From Perlabentimonas sp034003245 (GTDB lineage: Bacteria; Bacteroidota; Bacteroidia; Bacteroidales; Tenuifilaceae): DNA of 64,000 nucleotides. This document shows, in pieces, positions 25,614 to 34,977 of this stretch (positions within the stretch are counted from its first letter, which is position 1; every line of letters starts with the position of its first letter). The position numbers and the translations under genes were made by a program. The notes under the pieces were generated by a model. It saw only the letters and a program-made list of their open reading frames with translations, did no database searches and was not told the DNA's origin. Location: the NCBI GenBank assembly GCA_034003245.1, contig JAVEYY010000004.1, positions 85,594 through 149,593 on the forward strand, read 5' to 3'.

Positions 25614-27458
25614 TTAGCTGGTCGCTTTTTCCAATCGTTTCATAATAGAGAAGATAAACACTGCCGAAAGTACACAGCAGATAATAAAGATTGCCCAAAG
25701 TTGCCATAGGTCAAGTTTACTCCAGAACTCGCTTCCGATAAATAAGAATTTATTGCCGACAGCGGTTGCCAAAAGCCAACCACCCTGCATTAGACCTTGG
25801 AAACGGGCAGGAGCCACCTTCGATACAAACGATAATCCCATGGGGCTTAGGAAAAGTTCAGCAACAGTGAGCACTAAATAGCTGCTGATTAACCAGTAAG
25901 GAACTACTCTTGAGGTGTCGGGAACGGGGTTGAATTTTGCAAGACCTTCGGCATCGATAAATCTTAACTCATGAGGTGATACAAGATTCAACGACGCTAC
26001 AAGTACAATTACAAAACCTACTGCTGCTATAATCATACCGATACCAATCTTCTTAGGTGTAGAGGGTTCCAGGTTATTTTTACGCAACCAGGCAAAAACA
26101 CCCATTACAGGGAAGGTTAATGCAACAATAAATAACGGGTTAAACGATTGGAAAACCTCAGGAGCAATAGCGTTATGCGCTGAGTATCCAGAAATAAAGT
26201 AGTATGTTAAGTACCCTAAGCCAAGGAACATTGCTAAACCGATACCCTTTTCAACAAGTGCTTTTCTTGAGAAAATAAGGAAGAATCCTACAAGAGTACC
26301 AATAAATGCAAGTATTGAGTCTAGGTTAAAGAACACATTTGTAAATGCATCAACAGTTTTTACCGTGTAATCGCGGGCAAAGAACGTTAGAGTTAATCCG
26401 TTTTGGTGGAACGACATCCAGAAGAATATCACCACAAAGAAAACAAGCATAAGCGAAGTAACTCGGGGTCTTTCCTCTTTGGTTGAGATTTGGAATATCC
26501 AGGCAACAAATCCAATAAACAGACCAACAGCAGCGCCAAGGGCTACATCTCCCATTATGAAGTAGAAGATTACAGAGGTAGTAATTAGTAAACCACCAGC
26601 AAGTAGAAGTGCAGCAGGACTAGATGGTTGATTTTTCTTAGGAAGAACATCGGCAGGATTATCCGACTTTGCAGTTTCTTTCTTTGAAACGGTTGGAAGC
26701 TTGCTGTTAAAAATAACATAAACAAATAATGAGATTACCATTGCAATGGCTGCAATGCCAAACGCCCAGTTGTATCCCTTAGCGAAGGAATCGATGTACT
26801 GCTGCGCAAAAGTACTTAGGTCTGTTACAACTGTACCAGAAACCTTATTTGCAAGTTCCTGGAAGGCTGCCATATCGCTAAGCTCACCCCTGTTAAATGC
26901 ATGACACATAGCAGGTAAACTACCATCGTGCAATAATCCCTGAGTTCCAAGATACCAGTCGCGAACTCCTTTAGCCACAAATGGGGCAAAGAATGCACCG
27001 ATGTTAATCCCCATGTAGAAAATCATGTAACCAGTATCACGCACGCTGGCGAATTTGGGATCGTCGTACATTTGGCCAACTACCGCTTGCAGGTTACCCT
27101 TGAATAAACCGTTACCAAATGCAATGGTGAAAAGACCAACAACGCTAAGCCATAAGAAACTTTTGTTTGCCTCAGTTGGATAAGCCATTAAAACATAGCC
27201 CGCAAACATAATGATGATACCAAACAGAATTACTGATTTATACTTTCGGGTAGCATCGGCTACTATACCCCCAATTAGAGCAAGGGCGTATATACCAAAA
27301 TAAAACCAGCTGTAAAACTCTCCTGCTTCTCCTTCAGAAAGCCCGTACTTGGCCTGTAGAAACAGTACCAGGATGGCCATCATGGTGTAGAAACCGAAGC
27401 GTTCGCCCATATTGGAGAAGAACGCCACTAGGAGACCCTTCGGGTGACCTTTTAACAT
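25614..27458 (-). CDS. POT/PTR2-family proton-dependent peptide transporter
   Basis: This 614-residue MFS protein has the family motif GERFGFYTMMAILVLFL (ExxERF-type) in the first membrane helix, and FKGNLQAVVGQMY plus FYMGINIGAFFAPFVAKGVRD further on. About 14 membrane segments are seen. A long cytoplasmic loop near residues 240-275 (KLPTVSKKETAKSDNPADVL) is typical of Bacteroidota members. POT transporters import di- and tripeptides with protons. It lies upstream of the OPT gene on the same strand but is separated from it by a terminator. Confidence 0.93.
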   Translation of the reverse strand: MLKGHPKGLLVAFFSNMGERFGFYTMMAILVLFLQAKYGLSEGEAGEFYSWFYFGIYALALIGGIVADATRKYKSVILFGIIIMFAGYVLMAYPTEANKSFLWLSVVGLFTIAFGNGLFKGNLQAVVGQMYDDPKFASVRDTGYMIFYMGINIGAFFAPFVAKGVRDWYLGTQGLLHDGSLPAMCHAFNRGELSDMAAFQELANKVSGTVVTDLSTFAQQYIDSFAKGYNWAFGIAAIAMVISLFVYVIFNSKLPTVSKKETAKSDNPADVLPKKNQPSSPAALLLAGGLLITTSVIFYFIMGDVALGAAVGLFIGFVAWIFQISTKEERPRVTSLMLVFFVVIFFWMSFHQNGLTLTFFARDYTVKTVDAFTNVFFNLDSILAFIGTLVGFFLIFSRKALVEKGIGLAMFLGLGYLTYYFISGYSAHNAIAPEVFQSFNPLFIVALTFPVMGVFAWLRKNNLEPSTPKKIGIGMIIAAVGFVIVLVASLNLVSPHELRFIDAEGLAKFNPVPDTSRVVPYWLISSYLVLTVAELFLSPMGLSFVSKVAPARFQGLMQGGWLLATAVGNKFLFIGSEFWSKLDLWQLWAIFIICCVLSAVFIFSIMKRLEKATS

Positions 27459-27605
27459 AAGTGTGTAGTTTTAAGTTAGAATTTATTATGTGCAATTTCA
27501 AGCGGCAGCAAATATAAAAAAAATTCTGACTTTACACTATGATAAAAGGTCGTATACACGATGAATATTATAAAATGGCTGATTCCGAGGGTATGTTTTT
27601 AAACA

Positions 27606-27637
27606 AAATACCCACCTTATATCCGAGGTGGGTATTT
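27606..27637 (-). terminator. Terminator after folD
   Basis: AAATACCCACCT and AGGTGGGTATTT pair around an 8-base loop, 28 bp past the folD stop codon. Read on the minus strand it ends in a T-rich stretch. Confidence 0.8.
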
Positions 27638-27664
27638 GTAATTTAATATTTAAGCAATGTGGTA

Positions 27665-28546
27665 CTATCCGTATATTTCTTTTTTTGCTGCTTTAAGGGT
27701 GTTTTTCATAAGCGAAACAATGGTTAAGGGGCCTACCCCACCTGGAACAGGGGTTATATAGCTGCACTTGGGCGCAACTTCATCGAACTTTACATCACCA
27801 AGTAATTTCCAACCCGATTTGGTACTGCCAGATTTTACACGTGTTATACCAACATCAACAACAACTGCACCCTCCTTTACCATATCGGCGGTAACAAACT
27901 CGGCCTGACCAAGGGCTACAATTAGAATATCGGCAGTGCGGGTAACCGAAGGAATATCCTTGGTGCGGCTATGGCATATGGTAACGGTGCAGTCGCCGGG
28001 GGTTCCCTTTTGCGACAGCAAGTTGGCTATTGGACGACCAACAATATTGCTCCGGCCAAGTACTACGCAGTGCTTACCCGATGTTTCAATTTTGTATCTA
28101 CGCAGCAGCTCAATTATCCCATCGGGTGTTGCCGAGATGTAGGCAGGTAGACCAATTACCATACGTCCTACGTTAACGGGATGAAATCCATCCACATCCT
28201 TTTTGGGATCGATGGCCTCAATCACCTTTTGATCCGATATATGTTTGGGTAATGGCATTTGAACTATAAACCCATCAATTTCGGGGTTATTGTTAAGCTT
28301 GCTAACCTCGTCCAGCAGTTGCTCTTCGGAAATTGTACTTTCAAAACGGAGTACTGTGCTGTTAAATCCAACCTGAGCGCAGGCTTTTTCCTTATGACCA
28401 ACATACGTTTCGCTAGCACCATCGTTTCCTACCAGAATTGCTACCAGATGAGGAATTTTTCCACCAATCGATTTAATTCGTTGTACCTCATCGGCAATTT
28501 CAGCCTTCATTTGGTCGGCAATCATTTTTCCGTCGAGTAGTTCCAT
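27665..28546 (-). CDS. folD: Bifunctional methylene-THF dehydrogenase / methenyl-THF cyclohydrolase
   Basis: This 293-residue cytoplasmic enzyme interconverts 5,10-methylene- and 10-formyl-tetrahydrofolate for purine and formyl-Met synthesis. Visible motifs are the catalytic YVGHKEKACAQVGF (Tyr and Lys), the substrate loop VDGFHPVN, QMPLPKHI, the NADP-binding VVLGRSNIVGRPIANLL, VDVGITRV and the C-terminal TPVPGGVGPLT. Length is standard. It is 51 bp downstream of ffh on the same strand, so the two may share a transcript that ends at 27606-27637. Confidence 0.97.
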   Translation of the reverse strand: MELLDGKMIADQMKAEIADEVQRIKSIGGKIPHLVAILVGNDGASETYVGHKEKACAQVGFNSTVLRFESTISEEQLLDEVSKLNNNPEIDGFIVQMPLPKHISDQKVIEAIDPKKDVDGFHPVNVGRMVIGLPAYISATPDGIIELLRRYKIETSGKHCVVLGRSNIVGRPIANLLSQKGTPGDCTVTICHSRTKDIPSVTRTADILIVALGQAEFVTADMVKEGAVVVDVGITRVKSGSTKSGWKLLGDVKFDEVAPKCSYITPVPGGVGPLTIVSLMKNTLKAAKKEIYG

Positions 28547-28597
28547 ATCATTGGTTTTTGGGTTGCGTTGCTATAATGGTAGAATATTTTGCTATTT

Positions 28598-29932
28598 TTA
28601 TCTACGGGGCATATTGGCCATCATGCGGCCAAGATTTTTTCCTCCGCCACCTGAAACCATCTTCATCATCTTACGCATATCGTCGAACTGCTTTATAAGC
28701 CGATTAACCTCCTGGATTGATGTCCCACTTCCGGTTGCAATACGTTTGCGACGTGAGCCATTCAGTAGTTCAGGATTTTCTCGCTCTTTAGGAGTCATTG
28801 AGAAGATAATGGCCTCAACACCCTTAAATGCATCATCATCGATATCGATATCCTTCATCATCTTGCCCATTCCTGGAATCATACCGGCAAGATCCTTAAG
28901 GTTACCCATTTTCTTTACTTGGCCAATTTGCGAAAGGAAATCGTTGAAGTTGAATTGATTCTTGGCGATCTTTTTCTGTAGCTTACGGGCTTCCTCTACG
29001 TCGTACTGCTCCTGCGCGCGCTCAACCAGCGATACCACATCTCCCATGCCCAGAATTCGGTCGGCCATACGGTTGGGATGGAATACATCGAGGGCATCCA
29101 TCTTCTCGCCTGAGCTCACAAACTTTATGGGCTTATTGACCACCGAACGAATCGATAGTGCAGCACCACCACGAGTATCACCATCGAGTTTTGTGAGGAC
29201 AACGCCGTTGAAGTTCAGCCTGTCGTTGAACTCCTTTGCAGTATTCACCGCATCCTGACCCGTCATCGAATCGACAACAAACAGGATTTCCTGCGGATCA
29301 ACAGCCTTTTTAATGGCAGCCACCTCCTTCATCATTTCCTCATCAACAGCCAAGCGACCTGCGGTATCGATAATCACCACATCGTGCTTGTGCTGCTTGG
29401 CGTGCTTTATAGCATCCTTGGCAATGGATACGGGATCTTTACTGCCATCAACGGTATAAACAGGAACTTTAATTTGCTCGCCTAGAACTTTTAGCTGATC
29501 GATGGCAGCCGGACGATATACGTCGCCAGCCACTAGCAATGGGCTTTTACTCTTTTTGCTCTTAAGATGGTTTGCGAGTTTTCCTGAGAATGTAGTTTTA
29601 CCCGAACCCTGCAAACCCGCAATTAAAATCACCACTGGATTTCCGGTAAGGTTTACTTCCTCAGCTTTACCACCCATGAGTTCAGCGAGCTCATCGTGAA
29701 CAACTTTAACAATTAGCTGTCCGGGTTTTAGGGAGTTGAGCACATCCATGCCCAGCGCTTTGCGCTTTACCTCGTCGGTAAACTGCTTGGCAATCTTGTA
29801 GTTTACGTCGGCATCGAGTAACGCTTTACGAACATCCTTGAGGGTTTCGGCCACGTTTATCTCGCTGATTTTGCCTTCGCCCTTTATGAGTTTAAACGAC
29901 CTTTCCAGCCGTTCGGTCAAATTTTCGAACAT
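28598..29932 (-). CDS. ffh: Signal recognition particle protein Ffh
   Basis: This 444-residue SRP54 GTPase brings ribosomes with nascent inner-membrane proteins to FtsY. It has the N domain (about 1-85) and a G domain with GLQGSGKTT (106-114), DTAGRLAVDEEMM, TKLDGDTRGGAALS and FHPNRMADRILGMGD. The Met-rich M domain (about 300-435) includes GMIPGMGKMMKD and the RNA-binding SRRKRIATGSGTS. No 4.5S RNA was recognised nearby. folD follows downstream. Confidence 0.97.
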   Translation of the reverse strand: MFENLTERLERSFKLIKGEGKISEINVAETLKDVRKALLDADVNYKIAKQFTDEVKRKALGMDVLNSLKPGQLIVKVVHDELAELMGGKAEEVNLTGNPVVILIAGLQGSGKTTFSGKLANHLKSKKSKSPLLVAGDVYRPAAIDQLKVLGEQIKVPVYTVDGSKDPVSIAKDAIKHAKQHKHDVVIIDTAGRLAVDEEMMKEVAAIKKAVDPQEILFVVDSMTGQDAVNTAKEFNDRLNFNGVVLTKLDGDTRGGAALSIRSVVNKPIKFVSSGEKMDALDVFHPNRMADRILGMGDVVSLVERAQEQYDVEEARKLQKKIAKNQFNFNDFLSQIGQVKKMGNLKDLAGMIPGMGKMMKDIDIDDDAFKGVEAIIFSMTPKERENPELLNGSRRKRIATGSGTSIQEVNRLIKQFDDMRKMMKMVSGGGGKNLGRMMANMPRR

Positions 29933-29981
29933 TGTTTACTACTATTTTGAATCTTAATATTTAATTACCCCAATTGGGTTG

Positions 29982-29989
29982 CAAATATA
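29982..29989 (-). promoter_or_regulatory. -7 box for ffh
   Basis: On the minus strand TATATTTG matches TAnnTTTG, 50 bp before the ffh ATG. A short palindrome CCCAATTGGG overlaps the start region just downstream (29969-29978). No -33 TTTG is clear. Confidence 0.4.
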
Positions 29990-30084
29990 ATTAAAAAACG
30001 GGATCGCTAAAAATGAAATTAAACTGTTGCAGGGTGGGTTATCCTCGCGTAAGCTCATCAATTATGATCCTGTTGCTTTGCGAT

Positions 30085-30837
30085 TTATAAACTTTCGAGC
30101 AGTTTAAAAAGTTGTTCACGTTTGCGAACAGCAATGGGGACTTGGCTACCATCGGCAAAAACCAGCACTCCACCATCGGCTTTATCAACCCGAACTACAT
30201 GGTTTATATTTACCAAATGTGTTTGGTGTACCCTTATGAAACCAAACTCCGATAGCATATCCTCAAAGTGCTTAAGCGGTTTGGAAATTAGTATCTTGGG
30301 TTGATTTTCGAAGAATATCTTGGTATAGTTGCAGTCGGCTTCGCACCTCACTATACTTTGGATTGGCACCAGGTGGATGCTTTCAGAGGTTTTCAGCACA
30401 ATCTTCTTCTTGGTTTGACTACTGGCCTCCATGTTGGCAAAAAAGGCTTTGAGTTTGAGATTAATCTCATCGGTATCGTCCAAACTCTCCTTTAACTTTT
30501 CGATGGCTTCGCGCAGCTCGTGGGTGTTTATGGGTTTAAGGATGTAGTCGAATGCGCTAAACTTAATGGCCTCCAGGGCATGTTCCTCGAATGCGGTTAC
30601 GAAAACAACCTTAAAGTCGAAGCTGGTGTAACGTTTTAGCAAATCGAAACCGGTTCCATCGGACATTTTTACATCGAGAAAAACAGTATTGGGTTTTTCC
30701 GTCTCAATAAGGCTGTAAGCCTCCTCTACTCCTGCAGCTTCGCCCAGAATTGCCACTTCGGGGAAAAAACGTTCCAGGATAACTCTTAACGATTCTCTCG
30801 CCCTAGGCTCATCGTCAACCAGAATTGCTCGTATCAT
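30085..30837 (-). CDS. LytTR-family response regulator
   Basis: The 250-residue protein has a receiver domain (about 1-120) with acidic residues DDE at 8-10, the phosphoacceptor Asp55 (TVFLDVKMSDG) and the late Lys in YILKPINTHEL, then a LytTR DNA-binding domain (about 145-248) with KTSESIHLVPIQSIVRCEAD and FIRVHQTHLVNINHV. It is the output of the sensor kinase gene directly upstream, which it overlaps by 23 bp, so the two are translationally coupled. LytTR regulators bind paired 9-bp repeats; target genes cannot be told from here. Confidence 0.93.
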   Translation of the reverse strand: MIRAILVDDEPRARESLRVILERFFPEVAILGEAAGVEEAYSLIETEKPNTVFLDVKMSDGTGFDLLKRYTSFDFKVVFVTAFEEHALEAIKFSAFDYILKPINTHELREAIEKLKESLDDTDEINLKLKAFFANMEASSQTKKKIVLKTSESIHLVPIQSIVRCEADCNYTKIFFENQPKILISKPLKHFEDMLSEFGFIRVHQTHLVNINHVVRVDKADGGVLVFADGSQVPIAVRKREQLFKLLESL

Positions 30838-33800
30838 TTTGAGTTGTTTTTAAATTCATTCCGTTTTCACTACTTATGGGTAAGCGAATTTCGACTCTTG
30901 TGCCCGTTTCTCCAAAGGTCTTCTTATCAACAATTTTTACACCAAATCCATCTTTTGCCCTTTTAGAAATATTTTTAATGCGCTCGCAAGTTATGGAGGT
31001 AGCATAGCTGGTGTGAGTTAGCCGCTTACCTTGGTTAATCAACATCGATTTTTCGACACCAATTCCATCGTCCTCAACAACAATACAGATTACCCCTTTC
31101 GACACCGAAAACTCAACGGTAATCGTCCCCTTACCCACCATGTGCATAATGCCATGCTCAATACTATTCTCGATAAATGGCTGGGCAAGCATAGGAGGTA
31201 ATGCTATATCGGAGTGTAAAAGATCCGGATCAACATCGATATGGTACTCAAATTTTCCTGGAAATCGGAGTTTTTGAAGCGAAAAGTATAACTCCAGCGT
31301 TTGAACCTCCTGCTTTATGGGAATTGAGGCAGAGCGAGAATTTTCGAGGATTAATCGCACTAATCGCGAGAACGACGATAGGTAATTTCCTGCCTCCTCG
31401 GGTTGATTACGATACATGAAACTTTGTATAGCCGAAAGGCTATTGAAAATGAAATGGGGATTCATCTGCGAGATAAGCAGTCGTTGTTCTAACTCCACAT
31501 TTAAGCGTGCCGCTTTAAGTTGGCGAATATATGTGAAAATGTAAATCGATAAACCAGCTAGTATTAATAACAGTATTGATAATCGGAACCATAGGGTTTG
31601 CCAAATGGCAGGTTTAATCCAAATAAGTAAAGAGGTAACATTGGTTGAAGGTTTACCGTTGGGTAGCATTTTCGAAACCTCGAAAAGGTACCGACCCGGT
31701 CGAACATTAGTGTACGAAACATTTCCAGTTTGGCTTGTATTCCATGTACTGTTCACCTTATCTAGTTTATAGCGGAAGGTTGCCCCGGTTTTTAGTGAGT
31801 AGTCGGATGAGGAGAAGGATAATTCGAAAAAGTTTTGATTATGGTTTAGCTTTATTGTATCACTTACTCCAAAGAAATGATGATGTGAATTTCCCAAAAT
31901 ACTAAAGCGAGTAAAGTGTACCTCGGAGCTAAAATCTTGCTCATTCAGCAAAGTTTTAGGGTCAAAACTCACAAAACCCTTCGAAGAGCCAAAGGCCAGC
32001 ATTCCATCCGATAGTTTAAGGGCAGCTTTTGAAAAGTCGGAAGTGGGCAAACCCTGATACTCGTTGAAATGGGTTACCTCTAAGTGCACTGGATTAATGG
32101 CTAAAAGCCCGTTATTGGTACCTGCCCAAATGAATTCATTGTCATCTTCTACAATAGATCGAACGTCGTATTGTGCTGAGACATCTGATACTTTCATCAC
32201 AAAATCATCAATTATATAGCAGATGCCCTTGTCAGTTGCGACCCAAATCCATCCTTCCTTCGACTGTAAAATGGAGTTTATTCGATTGCTGGGCAGCGAT
32301 GGGCTAAAGAAATGCTTAACTTTTCCAGTTTTGGAATCAACGCGGTTTAATCCTCTGTCGGTTGTTCCTATCCAAATGTTTCCACTATTATCGTATAGTA
32401 GGGTGGAAACTAGATGTGAACTTACTGAGTTTTCGTCGGGGAGATTAAGGTCAATAATCTCTCCTGAATTGATGTTTAGCTTGTAGAATCCCGACTCGGT
32501 TCCCACCCATATTATATCTGTTTTAACGAGAGTTGCTGTTCTAACGGCTGAAACAAATCCTTCGGGAATGTTAGTAATCTCTATTAGATTACTTTCACCT
32601 CTTGCCGAGTTGACTTTATACACGCCCAACGAGCTAAATGCATATATGGTGCTATCGTTAATGGGGAGAATATGGCTTATTGGGATGTCAATAATTTGCT
32701 CAATAGTGCTCTCTTTTTTGAATAAATCTTGTGAAGTAGATACCGCATGCCTGTATAATCCATCGGGCGATCCAATCCAAATATAATTGTTGTTTAAACA
32801 GGTTATACTTAAAGAACTTAACCTAGAAACCCTAATTCTTGACATGCGGGTTAACCCAATTTCTGAGCTTGGTTTTACTATAGAAAAGTCTTGATTGCCA
32901 ACAAGTAATATCTTATTTCCCTCCAAAAATAAAATCTGGTGATATTCTTCATCAAGTGTAATCTCGTTTTCGATTGCTCCATTCCTATCAAATACAGTAA
33001 GATTATTATTCTGGAGTAAATATATTTTGTTATGGTGTACTTTAATATCTATGGGATTAAGCTTACCTTGGAATAATGCATTAAGACCATTGTCTCTATC
33101 CCAAGATATAATTCCTGTGTTAGTTGCAAATACAGAAAACCCCTTGCCATCGCTGGCCATGCAGTTAAACGAAGTGAACGCAAAAGGTAAGTTTGTTTTG
33201 TTAACCCAAATTGATATATCGCCTCTAATTGGATGGGGATTGAATGCATGAGAAGTATACCTGTTGCTTTCAGAGTTATACCGATAAATTACTTCTGCAT
33301 TCAAACCTCTCATAAATATATTGCCTTGTCCATCGCTAATAATCTCATCAACAGGTCTATTATAGGGCTTGTTGTAATTTAGGAAGATTCTATCAGTAAA
33401 CTCTCCTTTCTTTCTATCAAAATATATTGCGCCGTTTGCTCCCCACATTCCGGCAATAAACTCGCCATTGGGAAGTTCCAGAAATGCATTGTACCAGTCG
33501 TATCGTAGCGTGGTTGAATTATACTGGTAGCGTTTAAAGGTTTTAGTATTAGGATTATAGCTGTTAAACCCCAAGCCCGACCAAAGTCCTAACCATAATA
33601 TCCCCTCGGAGTCGCTGTAAATTGTTGATATTCTATCGGATAAGAGACCGTTTGTATTCTTTTGTTCAGCGCTAACCTGTTGAATAGAGGGTTCTCCAAG
33701 TTCCCATAAGTTTACGCCATTATTGGCTGTACCAATATATATGGTTCCGTTTTTATCCTGTGCAATTGCTGAAATCTCGTTTGCCGAAAGGCTATTGTCA

Positions 33801-34864
33801 TCGCCTGGAATATGATACAAATGCGTTATGGTTTTCGATTTCTGATTCAGTAAGCTAACCCCGTTGCGAGTCCCTGTCCAAATATTCCCAACCTTATCGA
33901 TGTATATCTTATTAATGTGACTATGGACAATAGAGTTTGGATTGTTCTTGTTGTTTCGGAATGCGGTATAATGATTCTTGTTTGGAGCATACTTGAGCAG
34001 TCCAAAACCCGATGCAAACCACACATTTCCTTGGTCGTCCTCGGCAGCTCCATAGGTTGATGTGGAGTGAATTTTATCGAAAGTCTCATCTTTAGGGTAA
34101 AATTCGTAGATACCATCAAGCCCCATAACAAACCAATTATCCTTTGAGGTTTGGATAATGGCAGCCAAATCGTTGTCGCGTTTCCCCCTATTCTCTAATC
34201 CTTTGGCCTGAATTATATGGAAAGAATTATCAGTTTCGGAAAACCGATGAATTGGGGTATTTCGGCCACCAACCCAAATATTCGCATCACGATCCTCGTA
34301 CAGTGCGTGGTACCTGTAGTATGGCTGAGTGCTCGATTGGTGCGAGTAATGTGACCATGTTTGGGAATCGGAATTGTATGCTGTAAGAGTTCCCCCAAAT
34401 GTTTCAATCCAAAGAATTTTTGAGTTATTGGAAAAGAGCAACTTGCGGATATGATTCGAACGAGGCGAGTTACGATTGCCCATCTGTGTCATAAATCGCT
34501 TAATGACACCAGTTTTCAGGTTCAGTTGGCATAAACCCTCAGTTGTCCCAATCCAAAGATTATTGGAGTTGTCGGTGGCTAGAGTTAAGATACTGTTACC
34601 TGCTATGGAATTGGGATCATCGGGGTTATGAAAAAAATTTACAAACGAATATCCATCGTAGCGCGATAATCCATTCTCGGTGGCAAACCACATGAATCCG
34701 TTGTGGTCTTGAATAATATCGTTTACTGTATTGTGAGCCAAGCCATTGGTAACTGATAAATTAACAAATGTCGAAAATCTATCTAGCGTGACTTCCTGAC
34801 TATAAACAGGTACTTTTATCAGAAATAATAGACTGAAAACTATGTAAATACAAGAAAACCTCAT
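30815..34864 (-). CDS. Sensor histidine kinase with two-component propeller repeats (LytS-like)
   Basis: The 1349-residue protein has a signal peptide (MRFSCIYIVFSLLFLIKVPV), then about 1000 periplasmic residues of Reg_prop propeller repeats. Examples are IIQDHNGFMWFATENGLSRYDGY, NNLWIGTTEGLCQLN, GNIWTGTRNGVSLLN and WIWVATDKGICYI. A Y_Y_Y domain follows near residues 1000-1080 (FRYKLDKVNSTWNT), then one membrane helix (WFRLSILLLILAGLSIYIF). The kinase part belongs to the His_kinase (PF06580) group with H1137 in MNPHFIFNSLSAIQSF and an ATPase domain with IENSIEHGIMH and VEDDGIGVE. Unlike hybrid two-component systems of this phylum it carries no receiver or AraC domain; output goes to the adjacent LytTR regulator. 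The ligand is unknown; many relatives sense glycans. Confidence 0.93.
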   Translation of the reverse strand: MRFSCIYIVFSLLFLIKVPVYSQEVTLDRFSTFVNLSVTNGLAHNTVNDIIQDHNGFMWFATENGLSRYDGYSFVNFFHNPDDPNSIAGNSILTLATDNSNNLWIGTTEGLCQLNLKTGVIKRFMTQMGNRNSPRSNHIRKLLFSNNSKILWIETFGGTLTAYNSDSQTWSHYSHQSSTQPYYRYHALYEDRDANIWVGGRNTPIHRFSETDNSFHIIQAKGLENRGKRDNDLAAIIQTSKDNWFVMGLDGIYEFYPKDETFDKIHSTSTYGAAEDDQGNVWFASGFGLLKYAPNKNHYTAFRNNKNNPNSIVHSHINKIYIDKVGNIWTGTRNGVSLLNQKSKTITHLYHIPGDDNSLSANEISAIAQDKNGTIYIGTANNGVNLWELGEPSIQQVSAEQKNTNGLLSDRISTIYSDSEGILWLGLWSGLGFNSYNPNTKTFKRYQYNSTTLRYDWYNAFLELPNGEFIAGMWGANGAIYFDRKKGEFTDRIFLNYNKPYNRPVDEIISDGQGNIFMRGLNAEVIYRYNSESNRYTSHAFNPHPIRGDISIWVNKTNLPFAFTSFNCMASDGKGFSVFATNTGIISWDRDNGLNALFQGKLNPIDIKVHHNKIYLLQNNNLTVFDRNGAIENEITLDEEYHQILFLEGNKILLVGNQDFSIVKPSSEIGLTRMSRIRVSRLSSLSITCLNNNYIWIGSPDGLYRHAVSTSQDLFKKESTIEQIIDIPISHILPINDSTIYAFSSLGVYKVNSARGESNLIEITNIPEGFVSAVRTATLVKTDIIWVGTESGFYKLNINSGEIIDLNLPDENSVSSHLVSTLLYDNSGNIWIGTTDRGLNRVDSKTGKVKHFFSPSLPSNRINSILQSKEGWIWVATDKGICYIIDDFVMKVSDVSAQYDVRSIVEDDNEFIWAGTNNGLLAINPVHLEVTHFNEYQGLPTSDFSKAALKLSDGMLAFGSSKGFVSFDPKTLLNEQDFSSEVHFTRFSILGNSHHHFFGVSDTIKLNHNQNFFELSFSSSDYSLKTGATFRYKLDKVNSTWNTSQTGNVSYTNVRPGRYLFEVSKMLPNGKPSTNVTSLLIWIKPAIWQTLWFRLSILLLILAGLSIYIFTYIRQLKAARLNVELEQRLLISQMNPHFIFNSLSAIQSFMYRNQPEEAGNYLSSFSRLVRLILENSRSASIPIKQEVQTLELYFSLQKLRFPGKFEYHIDVDPDLLHSDIALPPMLAQPFIENSIEHGIMHMVGKGTITVEFSVSKGVICIVVEDDGIGVEKSMLINQGKRLTHTSYATSITCERIKNISKRAKDGFGVKIVDKKTFGETGTRVEIRLPISSENGMNLKTTQNDTSNSG

Positions 34865-34950
34865 GGTGAAAATTGATCGGTTAACAATGCCAAATTAAGC
34901 TTTTTTAGCGAAAAACTATCTTTATAGCATTAGCAGATATAGCAATTAGT

Positions 34951-34958
34951 TACATTTG
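34951..34958 (+). promoter_or_regulatory. -7 box upstream of the EamA gene
   Basis: TACATTTG matches TAnnTTTG, 20 bp before the ATG at 34978. No -33 TTTG is evident. Confidence 0.45.
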
Positions 34959-34977
34959 CCCCATCAATAAATTCATT

